Source: UBA7803 sp041690675
Lineage (GTDB): Bacteria > Pseudomonadota > Gammaproteobacteria > Pseudomonadales > Azotimanducaceae
Assembly (NCBI GenBank): GCA_041690675.1
Contig: JAWLGU010000008.1
Span: 1-64,000, forward strand
Direction: 5' to 3'
DNA: 64,000 nt
Position 1 is the first letter of the stretch, and every line of letters starts with the position of its first letter. Positions 1 through 6,890 of the stretch are shown piece after piece. The position numbers were made by a program, and so were the translations under genes. The notes under the pieces are model-generated. The model was given only the letters and a program-made list of their open reading frames with translations, was not told the origin of the DNA and did no database searches.

Positions 1-98
1 GACCACGCGTCCTCTTCTGTGGTCTGGGCGAGTGCGGCGGATACCCCCAGGCTGCCGACAATGGCAATAGCGCTGCTGAGCAGGGTGCGTTTCATCAT
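1..98 (-). CDS. Exported protein, N-terminal fragment (signal peptide only)
   Basis: The first 32 codons of a gene run off the left edge of the window. The fragment begins MMKRTLLSSAIAIV and has a basic N-terminus, a hydrophobic core and an ALA-Q signal peptidase I site near residue 24, so the product is probably periplasmic or secreted. A strong ribosome binding site (GAGGAG) lies 5-6 bases before the first of two consecutive ATG codons. The mature part is missing, so no function can be assigned. It is transcribed in the same direction as nothing else nearby except the sigma-54 activator upstream (315-1748). Confidence 0.7.
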   Translation of the reverse strand, partial: MMKRTLLSSAIAIVGSLGVSAALAQTTEEDAW

Positions 99-314
99 CT
101 CATTCTCCTCGTCTGTGACTGCATTCGTCCGCCACGGCAAACCGGAAGTGCCCCGGCGGTCGTGCCCGCAGAACTGCAAGCGCCATGCCACGCGAGGCGT
201 CCCGGGCGCACGGTTGCGGGTCGGCTTCCCCAGCGCGGTATAGCCGGTGAGGGGCGAGGGAAGGAATTACCGGATTGCCAGCAAAGCTGGCTGCACGGCA
301 TGGCAGCGCCGCGC

Positions 315-1748
315 TCAGGAGGCTTTCTTCTGGGGCTCGAGCTGGCTTCCCGCCCGTTCGTAGGCCTTCAGTCGGTTGTACAGGGTCTTCTGGCTGATAC
401 CCAGCGTGGCGGCCGTGCGCGCCCGATCGCCGTGGAAGTGCTCGAGTGTCGCCAAAATCAGACGTTTCTCGAGCTCCTTGATGGTCGTGCCCACCGGCAC
501 CCCGGGCTGCGGCCCGCTGGCGGCGAAGACGTTGAAGAAGTCCGGGGGATCGACGATTTCGCCGTCGCTCAGAATCGCCAGGCGCTGCAGCGTGTGCTTG
601 AGCTCTCGGACATTGCCGGGCCAGTGGTGCCGTTCGAGGTATTCCAGCACCTGCGGAGAGCAGGTGACGCTGGTGTCGTTGTCCCGGTTCCAGGCATCGA
701 GCATGGCGTGCACGAACTTGGGAATGTCGCCGGCCCGCTCGCGCAGCGGGGGCAGCACGATGGGAAACGCCATGAGGCGATAGAACAGGTCTTCCCTGAG
801 CACCTTGTCTTCCACCAGTTGCTCGTCCACCCGGTTCGTGGCGGCGATGACGCGGACGTCCAGCGGAATGCTCTTCCCGCCGCCGATTCGGGTGACGGAT
901 CTCGTCTCGAGAACTCGCAGGAGCGTCGGCTGGTGCTCGAGGGGCAGCTCCGTGACCTCGTCGAGGAACACGGTGCCGCCATTGGCGCGCTCGAACAGGC
1001 CCGGCTGGGACCGGCTGGCGCCGGTGTAGCTTCCCTTCTCGTGACCGAACAGCTCGTTGGCGATGAGCGACTCCGGAATGGCGCCGCAGTTGATGGTCAG
1101 GAACTGACCTTGGCGGCCGCTGAGCCGGTGAATGGCTTCCGCTGCCAGTTCCTTGCCCGTGCCGCTCTCGCCGAGCAGAAACACGGTGGTGTTCAGCGGC
1201 GCCACCATGGCGATCTGTTTCTTGATCCGGGTGAGCGCCGGAGAGGCGCCGATCCAGCCGGCGAAGGCATCGCCGTCACCATCCTCGGGCGATGCCGCGA
1301 GGGGCAGCGCGTGCTCGATCAGTCGAGCTATGGCACCGTTGGCGCGACCGTTGACGCCCTTATCGAATGCGCCGTTGGCAGTGCCACTGGAGGCGCCGTT
1401 CGCACGTCCGTTGGCAGCGCCGTTTGCCGACGCGCCGTTGGCAGCGCCGTTGGCGGCGTCGTGTCGCTCGGCTCGAAGCGGGGTCCGCGACGTCATGAAC
1501 ACGAAGCGTGTGTCGCGACGTCCATCGTACTCCTTCACCAGGTCGAGGCCCTTGCCGCCGGGAAGCGCGATGTCCACGAACACCAGGTCGTAGCTGCCGG
1601 TGTCGAGCCGCCGTCGCGCTTCCGCGTCGTTCCTGGCCACGTCCACCGCCGACCCGTAAGTCTCGATGAGGTGCCTTGCGCACGACGTCGACTTGGCGTT
1701 GCCGTCAACGACTAGAACCCTGACGTGATCGTCGGTCGAATCGGCCAA
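315..1748 (-). CDS. Sigma-54-dependent response regulator, NtrC family, with degenerate receiver
   Basis: A bacterial enhancer-binding activator of RNA polymerase-sigma54. In order it has a receiver-like domain (residues 9-90, phosphoacceptor Asp59 in FVDIALPG), a low-complexity Ala-Asn-Gly linker (about 98-139), an AAA+ domain (Walker A GESGTGKE at 193-200) and a C-terminal Fis-type helix-turn-helix (ISQKTLYNRL). The sigma-54 contact loop reads GSYTGA instead of GAFTGA. The second acidic residue of the usual DD pair is Gly16. The conserved receiver Lys and last helices are replaced by the linker. I start it at TTG 1748 because AAAGGAG sits 9 bases upstream; an in-frame ATG at 1811 has no such site. 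No partner kinase is adjacent. Activation may be phosphorylation-independent. Confidence 0.88.
   Translation of the reverse strand: MADSTDDHVRVLVVDGNAKSTSCARHLIETYGSAVDVARNDAEARRRLDTGSYDLVFVDIALPGGKGLDLVKEYDGRRDTRFVFMTSRTPLRAERHDAANGAANGASANGAANGRANGASSGTANGAFDKGVNGRANGAIARLIEHALPLAASPEDGDGDAFAGWIGASPALTRIKKQIAMVAPLNTTVFLLGESGTGKELAAEAIHRLSGRQGQFLTINCGAIPESLIANELFGHEKGSYTGASRSQPGLFERANGGTVFLDEVTELPLEHQPTLLRVLETRSVTRIGGGKSIPLDVRVIAATNRVDEQLVEDKVLREDLFYRLMAFPIVLPPLRERAGDIPKFVHAMLDAWNRDNDTSVTCSPQVLEYLERHHWPGNVRELKHTLQRLAILSDGEIVDPPDFFNVFAASGPQPGVPVGTTIKELEKRLILATLEHFHGDRARTAATLGISQKTLYNRLKAYERAGSQLEPQKKAS
1332..1457 (-). repeat. Ala-Asn-Gly low-complexity coding repeat
   Basis: Codons about 98-139 of the sigma-54 activator carry eight Asn-Gly pairs, mostly as ANGA or ANGR units, encoded by near-identical GC-rich units. 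The block occupies the place where a receiver domain normally has its last strand and helix. It looks like repeat expansion by slippage, but this is inferred from the protein pattern only. Confidence 0.75.
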
Positions 1749-2288
1749 GCCAGCGTACTCCTTTGCGCCAAGAGGGTGCCGTCGAAAGGCCGCGGCCCTC
1801 CGCACCGGCAATGCGTCGACTCGTTATGGTTGGGAATGCTACACAGCGGCATCGCCGCGCCACATCGACAATCGTCAATGGGCTGGCGGCGCCTTGGTGG
1901 CCGGCACCGAGACGTCAACAAGGAAGTAGACGGGTGCGCGGCGGCACCCTGGGTCAAGCGATCATCATGTCTTTCGCCGTCGGCGGCTTCCTCATCACTG
2001 GCTGATCTCTCGCGGCCCGTGCCCGCAGTAGGCCGTCTTCTCGAAGCATCGCGTTTCGGATCTGTTGCATCCGTCGAGCGACGCGCGCGACGGCGGCGGG
2101 AATCCGATTGCGCATCCGCAGGTTGATAGGCAAACCTCATGCCATTTTGCTGGCATGCCGGAGGGAAGGGGACCAGCAAAAGGGCCTCCCAAGGCAGTCG
2201 CTACTTTTCGCTTACACATTTGCCGTTCCTCAATGCGGGGGCGCCGCGGTTGAAACAGATTGTCGTAATCGTGGCCGGTGGGACGTTG
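1749..2288. promoter_or_regulatory. Divergent intergenic region with no convincing gene
   Basis: This 540-base stretch separates the sigma-54 activator from the divergent CBS/winged-helix gene. Open frames cross it on both strands, but none has a recognisable domain, start context or sensible composition, so I read them as GC-driven. It probably holds the promoters of both genes. The one clear structure is the inverted repeat at 2145-2181. Confidence 0.5.
2145..2181. repeat. 9-bp perfect inverted repeat, possible operator
   Basis: TTTTGCTGG at 2145-2153 is repeated in inverse as CCAGCAAAA at 2173-2181 around a 19-base spacer. It lies about 110 bases upstream of the CBS/winged-helix start. 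It has no trailing T-run that would make it a terminator for either flanking gene. It may be an operator or a folded leader. Confidence 0.45.
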
Positions 2289-3191
2289 ATGAGCATGAAG
2301 ATTGCGGACTTGATCGAGACGGGCGTCGACACGGACGTGCCGGTGTGCAAGCCGGACGAGCCCCTGCAGGACGCCATCGAGAACATGTGGCTGTGGGGTT
2401 GTGAGTCCCTCCCGGTGTGCGAGCCGGACGGCCGGCTCGTTGGCCTGGTGAGCATGCGCACCATCTGCCTGAGGGCGCACATCACCGGGAAGCGGCTGGA
2501 AGAGCTGCGGGTGCGCGACGTCACGTCCCACGAGAAGCTCGCCTGCCGCCTTGACGAGTCGGTGACCAAGGCCATGGATCGCATGTGCCGCTCCCATCTG
2601 TGGCATCTTCCGGTCGTGGACGCGGACGATCGGTTGGTGGGTGTGGTGAGTTACGCGAAGCTGCTGGACTGCACGTCCTCCACCAGCCGCGACACGTTGA
2701 ACATCGTGCCCCGTACCGATGGGGAGTCCGGCGGCCCGGAGCTGGAGCGTCTTCCGGGAGGCTGGACCCTGCTGCTCAAGCAGCGGGAGCTGATCTCGCC
2801 GACGGGGGAGCGAACCCATCTGTCGCAGGCGGAACGCCGGCTGCTGACCGTGTTCGCCGCCCAGCCGGGTCAGGTTCTGAGTCGCACGGCGCTGATGCGA
2901 AAGGTCTGCAACCGCGACTGGGTACCCTCCGATCGTTACATCGACGTGCTGGTGGCCAGCCTGCGCAGGAAGTTCGGTGAGCGCGCCTCGGATGCCCAGA
3001 TCATCCGGACGATCCACAACGACGGCTATGTCTTCACTCCGAGGGTGACGCAGGTCGGGCGTACCGAGCAGATGTCGGCCAAGGAGCGGCGATACCGGCC
3101 GCCGCAGCGGTCGGGGCGTCGCGCCGGTGCCAACGAGGCGGATGAGCTGCCGGCCTCGGAGTTGCCGAACGCGGCGAGCGACCGCTACTGA
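2289..3191 (+). CDS. CBS-pair / OmpR-type winged-helix transcriptional regulator
   Basis: A 300-residue protein with two tandem CBS domains (about residues 3-60 and 72-130), followed by an OmpR/PhoB-type winged-helix DNA-binding domain (about 160-255). Visible signs are the CBS-type strands LVGLVSMR and LVGVVSYAKLL, and the wing segment DRYIDVLVASLRRKF...IIRTIHNDGYVF. CBS pairs normally bind adenine nucleotides, so the protein may couple energy state to transcription; that is inference. A CBS sensor in place of a receiver is an unusual arrangement for this output domain. I chose ATG 2289, since the in-frame upstream extension has no family-like sequence. The C-terminal 40 residues are basic and low in structure. 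It is divergent from the sigma-54 activator. Confidence 0.85.
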   Translation: MSMKIADLIETGVDTDVPVCKPDEPLQDAIENMWLWGCESLPVCEPDGRLVGLVSMRTICLRAHITGKRLEELRVRDVTSHEKLACRLDESVTKAMDRMCRSHLWHLPVVDADDRLVGVVSYAKLLDCTSSTSRDTLNIVPRTDGESGGPELERLPGGWTLLLKQRELISPTGERTHLSQAERRLLTVFAAQPGQVLSRTALMRKVCNRDWVPSDRYIDVLVASLRRKFGERASDAQIIRTIHNDGYVFTPRVTQVGRTEQMSAKERRYRPPQRSGRRAGANEADELPASELPNAASDRY

Positions 3192-3234
3192 GGCGCCTCG
3201 GAGGGCTCGGAGGGCGTGTGGGGCCGCGGTCCGG

Positions 3235-3334
3235 NNNNNNNNNNNNNNNNNNNNNNNNNNNNNNNNNNNNNNNNNNNNNNNNNNNNNNNNNNNNNNNNNN
3301 NNNNNNNNNNNNNNNNNNNNNNNNNNNNNNNNNN
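3235..3334. other. Assembly gap (100 N)
   Basis: A run of exactly 100 N is the usual placeholder for a scaffold join of unknown length. It removes the C-terminus of the MFS gene on the minus strand. The true distance between the flanking genes is unknown. Confidence 0.98.
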
Positions 3335-4571
3335 CGGGTTCGGCCCGGTGAGGAGCTGACGACCGGAATTCCCACAGCCCGCTGCGCAGCACCCCGATGG
3401 CGAAGATCACCAGGGAAACGCCTACTCCGGGAAGCAGGGCGGTGAGTGGCGTCGTGTGCTCGATGAGTATCCCCAGCAGCAGCGAGCTGATCGGTGCTGT
3501 CACCATGAAGCTGAGCAGCAGCACAGAAAGGATCTGCGCCCGCTGCGGCCCCTCGGCAAGCTCCTGCACCGTCGTGCGCACCAGGGTGGTGGTGACGCCC
3601 ATGTTCAGGCCCCAGGCGAACATGGTGGCGTAGAACAGCCACAGGCTGGGGGCGGCGAACAGCAGCAGCAGGATCACCACCCGGGTGAGCTGCATGAGCA
3701 GGAACAGCCGGCCCGGCCGCGCGAGCGGCATGAAGGCCAGCAGCAGCAGGTTGGAGCCCACGCTGCCGGCGGTGAAGACCATCATGACCGTGGCGTAGAA
3801 GGCCGCATCGCCGAGGTAGACCTCCTTGACGATGTAGGGGATGGCCACCACGTAGGCTCCGGCGTTGAACAGGCTCGACAGGAAGTTGAGGCCGATGACG
3901 TTTCGTACCAGGGGCGCACGCCACACCGCGGCGAATCCGCTGCCGAGCCGGGGCCGGTGAACGCTCCGGGACAGCATTGGCAGTGACGGCAGGCGCAGCA
4001 CCGCGAACGTCCCGGCGAAGAACACGCACGCCTGGAGCATGAGGACGGGGCCGAGCCCCAGCACGTCCAGGCGCCCGCCCAGATAGAAACCCGAGATGCC
4101 CACCAGCGAGGAGGTGACGATCATGATGGTCACCGCGCGTTGGATGTCCATGCGGGTCAGCCGATTGATGAGCGACTGCCGAGCCGGATCGGCCAGCGCC
4201 TGCATGCTCGCCATCAGCACGCCGAACAGAACCACCCACCAGTACGCAAGCAGATCCAGGCCGTACACGGCGGCGATGAGCAGGGGGGGCAGCGCCATGA
4301 GCACGTGCATGACGGCCAGGAACGACCGGCCATTGAACCGGTCGCCGAGCAGGCCACCGAGAAACAGCACCACCAGCGGGGGGAATTCCGCCAGCGAGCG
4401 GGCGAAGCCGGCCTCGTCCGCCGGGTGCTCCAAAACGCCTACCAGGAGCCAGGTGAAGAGAAACCCCTGCAGACTCATTCCTGCCATCCACAGGCTCGAG
4501 CTGGTCAGAAACCATGGATAGGCGGATCTCGGCGGAGGCTCGGCTGCGCCGGAGCTGAACGCGGCTGGCAT
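3335..4571 (-). CDS. MFS transporter, C-terminus lost in gap
   Basis: About 412 residues of a major facilitator superfamily permease of the inner membrane. The sequence is almost entirely hydrophobic helices, with about 12 predicted. It has the cytoplasmic-loop motif GGLLGDRFNGR (a form of GxxxDRxGRR) between helices 2 and 3, and RQSLINRLTRMD in the next loop, as in EntS/MFS_3-type exporters. The length suggests only the tail is missing. The substrate cannot be read from the sequence. It converges with the CBS regulator across the gap. The first 16 residues before the first helix are Pro/Ala-rich, and the start could be a few codons later. Confidence 0.85.
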
Positions 4572-4907
4572 GGGCGGGTTTCGTGGCGGTGGAGCGGGCG
4601 ATGATACCGGGGATGCTGCCGTTGCCGAAGCGCCGTCGCCTCGTCTCAGGCGGCCCCGATGTGATAGCGGCGCAGCCGGGTTGCTCGAACCCGGCGGATT
4701 CTGCCGGACATGCTCGCTATTCGCTATTCGCTATTCGCTATTCGCTATTCGCTATCCGCCAGAATCTCGCCATCCGCCTCTTGCGGACAGCGGACAGCGG
4801 ACAGCGGACAGCAAAAAGCACATTCGATAACTTGTTAACATCTGGCATACAGACACCTTCGCGATGCCTGGCCAGACTCGGATCCTCGACCCTGCGGAAT
4901 ATCGAGC
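4572..4907. other. Intergenic region carrying a repeat element
   Basis: This stretch lies between the MFS start and the DUF6316-like gene. Apart from the heptamer repeat element at 4715-4812 I see no gene or RNA. The AT-richer part after it (TTCGATAACTTGTTAACA near 4822) may hold the promoter of the small gene downstream. Confidence 0.5.
4715..4812. repeat. Two-armed heptamer repeat element, copy 1
   Basis: The left arm is five CGCTATT units plus one CGCTATC (4715-4756). A short core contains CGCCTCTTGCG (4775-4785). The right arm is four GCGGACA units plus GC (4783-4812). The same plan, including the 11-base core, recurs at 57077-57180. In a minus-strand transcript the two arms can partly pair through G-U wobbles. 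It is not a CRISPR: units are only 7 bases and there are no spacers. Confidence 0.85.
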
Positions 4908-5183
4908 ATGAAGGCGTCAAGAGCCAACGAAACCCCGCGGACCTGGTTCCGCTCCGAGCGGGTGTTCCTGAGCAACGGGCAGTGGTTCTTCCATACCCGT
5001 GAGGGCGTGGAAGTGGGCCCGTACGACTCCCAGTTCGAAGCCGAGATCGAGGCCGGGATGCTCAGGGAGTTGCTCCGCGGCCACGGCGACGGTGAGCAGG
5101 CACTGGCGGTCATTCGGGAGTTCGTGCTGGATTCCTACGTCATGGGGCGCCCGCTGGCGCCCGGCTTCAGCGAAGCGAGCTGA
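4908..5183 (+). CDS. Small conserved protein, DUF6316-like
   Basis: A 91-residue soluble protein with the pattern RSERVF-x5-QWFFHTREGVEVGPYDS, which matches my memory of the DUF6316 family of gammaproteobacterial proteins. The function of that family is not known to me. There are no membrane segments or signal peptide. The start ATG follows the repeat element by about 95 bases. An AhpD-like gene follows 82 bases downstream in the same direction, and the two may share a transcript. The domain name is from recall, not from a search. Confidence 0.65.
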   Translation: MKASRANETPRTWFRSERVFLSNGQWFFHTREGVEVGPYDSQFEAEIEAGMLRELLRGHGDGEQALAVIREFVLDSYVMGRPLAPGFSEAS

Positions 5184-5265
5184 CGCCCCCTTCGACCCGG
5201 CGCCCTCGGTTGTCGTCGGGACCGGGGGCGTCATAATGTCTCTCCCATCGAAGAGAGACAGCCAC

Positions 5266-5901
5266 ATGCCCAGATTGCGACAGGTCAGCCGGGACGACGC
5301 GCCGGAGCACATCCAGCGGATGTACGAGTTTCTGTTCGGCGACCGTGACCCGGTAGAAGAGCCGGGCACGGACACCGGCACGCCCGGTAACTGGTGGACG
5401 GTGTTCGCCCTGGTGCCCGACTGCTTCGATCACGCGGTCGCGGGCTTTCGCCTCTACCGCAGCCCCAAGCGGGATCTCGACCCGAAGCTGCGCGAGCTGG
5501 GGCAGGCGCGCGCCGGCTACGCCCGGGGCAGCAAGTTCGTGTTCTCCCAGCACTGCAAGGCGATGCGATCGCTGGGCTTCAGCGAGGAGCAGATCGAGGC
5601 CGTGCCGCACTGGCCGGCGGCCGGCTGCTTCGACGAGCTCGAGCGCCTGGTGCTGGGCTACACCGACTGTCTGGTCCTGGACGGCGGGCGGACGCCGGAC
5701 GGCCTGTTCGACGCCCTCAAGCAGCACCTGTCGGACCCGGAAATCCTGGAGTTGACGTACGTCGTGTGCATGTACGAGATGCACGCCACCATGTGCCGCG
5801 CGCTGAAGCTGGAGTACGACGACGAGTCCGAGCGGGTCTTCGAGGTGCCGGCGCCCGCCAACCACGGCGACTTCATGGGCGCCGTGGACGAGGCAGACTG
5901 A
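5266..5901 (+). CDS. AhpD/carboxymuconolactone decarboxylase-like protein
   Basis: A 211-residue all-helical protein with the carboxymuconolactone decarboxylase core: LRELGQARAGYARGSKFVFSQHCKAMRSLGFSEEQIEAV. The usual AhpD redox CxxC is absent. One Cys-containing SQHCK segment occupies the corresponding helix, so peroxidase activity like AhpD is not supported. Members without CxxC are often annotated only as carboxymuconolactone decarboxylase family. I start at ATG 5266 (MPRLRQ); an in-frame ATG at 5236 is possible. It converges with the luciferase-like gene, with only 6 bases between them. Confidence 0.8.
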   Translation: MPRLRQVSRDDAPEHIQRMYEFLFGDRDPVEEPGTDTGTPGNWWTVFALVPDCFDHAVAGFRLYRSPKRDLDPKLRELGQARAGYARGSKFVFSQHCKAMRSLGFSEEQIEAVPHWPAAGCFDELERLVLGYTDCLVLDGGRTPDGLFDALKQHLSDPEILELTYVVCMYEMHATMCRALKLEYDDESERVFEVPAPANHGDFMGAVDEAD

Positions 5902-5907
5902 GGTCGC

Positions 5908-6777
5908 TCAGGCCAGTTCCGCCACGGCGTTCAGATACTCCGCCACCCGCGCGAGGTGGCCCTCCACGTCGGTGGTCCCGGCGTTGTGGGTGGCGATGGC
6001 CAAGTGGCTTGCCCCCAGCGCCTGCCACTGGCGGGCGTGATTCACCCACCGCTCGGCATTGCCGCCCCGGTACTGGACCTGGGCCTGAATGCCGAAGCCG
6101 TCCATGGAGAGTCCCACGGCCTCACGTTGCCGACGGATGGTCTCGATGCACGAGCGCGCGGCGTCATTGGCTCCCATCAAGGGGATCCAGCCGTCACCCA
6201 GCCGGGCGCAGCGTTCGAGCAGCGCAGGCGCCGAGCCGCCGAACCAGATGGGTATGGGGCGGCGGGGGCGCGGATTGATCCCCGCGGCGGACACGGAGTG
6301 GAACTCGCCGTGGAAGGTGAAGGTGTCCTCGCTCCACAGCCGCCGCAGCAGCTCCACCTGCTCGGCCTGTCGCCGGCCCCGGGTGGAAAAATCCTCGTTC
6401 AGAGCCTCGTATTCCACCTGATTCCAGCCGGTGCCGATCCCCAGGCGGAAGCGGTCGTTGGACAGTATGGCCACCTCCGCCGCCTGTTTGGCCACCAGTG
6501 CCGTCTGCCGCTGGGGCAGGATAAGCACCGTGGTCACGAGCTCGATCTTCTCCGTCACCGCGGCGAGATAAGCGAAGGTGGTCAACGGCTCGTGGAACGC
6601 TACGTCCTTGTCGTAAGGGCCCTTCCAGCCGCCCGGGCGATCCGGATCGGCGCCGAGCACATGGTCGTAGATCAGCAGATGGGTGGCGCCGAGGGCTTCG
6701 ACCCCCTGAGCGAATGCCCGGATTGCTCCCGGGTCCGTGCCGATCTCGTTGTGTGGAAAGACTGCGCCGAATTGCAT
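5908..6777 (-). CDS. Luciferase-like (LLM class) flavin or F420 oxidoreductase
   Basis: A 289-residue TIM-barrel monooxygenase-like protein. Family features are the N-terminal MQFGAVFPHNEIG, IYDHVLG near residue 36, the barrel strands LVTTVLILPQRQTALVAKQAAEVAILSNDRFRLGIGTGWNQVEYEAL, and IPIWFGGSA. Such enzymes use FMNH2 or F420. The cofactor and substrate cannot be decided here. It is divergent from ileS with 113 bases between the starts. Confidence 0.85.
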   Translation of the reverse strand: MQFGAVFPHNEIGTDPGAIRAFAQGVEALGATHLLIYDHVLGADPDRPGGWKGPYDKDVAFHEPLTTFAYLAAVTEKIELVTTVLILPQRQTALVAKQAAEVAILSNDRFRLGIGTGWNQVEYEALNEDFSTRGRRQAEQVELLRRLWSEDTFTFHGEFHSVSAAGINPRPRRPIPIWFGGSAPALLERCARLGDGWIPLMGANDAARSCIETIRRQREAVGLSMDGFGIQAQVQYRGGNAERWVNHARQWQALGASHLAIATHNAGTTDVEGHLARVAEYLNAVAELA

Positions 6778-6890
6778 TGAGGCCTCGCTTGCCGGTTGAT
6801 GGATGGCGGCAAAGATAGCAGGAGCCGATGGTCCGTACCGCCCGCTGATTCAGGGTACAATGCGCCGCTTTTCGAAGAACCATCAAGATC

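Noticed and set aside
1749..2288. Open frames on both strands in the divergent region, up to 155 codons
   Set aside because: Arg/Pro/Ser-rich with no ribosome site or domain, and mutually overlapping.
1995..4571. A single 858-codon minus-strand protein running through the N gap
   Set aside because: The MFS sequence ends at the gap and what follows on the other side is antisense to the CBS regulator. The join is an artefact of translating N.
4715..4812. Heptamer arrays as a CRISPR
   Set aside because: Units are 7 bases with no unique spacers and no cas genes nearby.
5266..5901. AhpD-type peroxidase call for the carboxymuconolactone decarboxylase-like protein
   Set aside because: The redox-active CxxC is missing.
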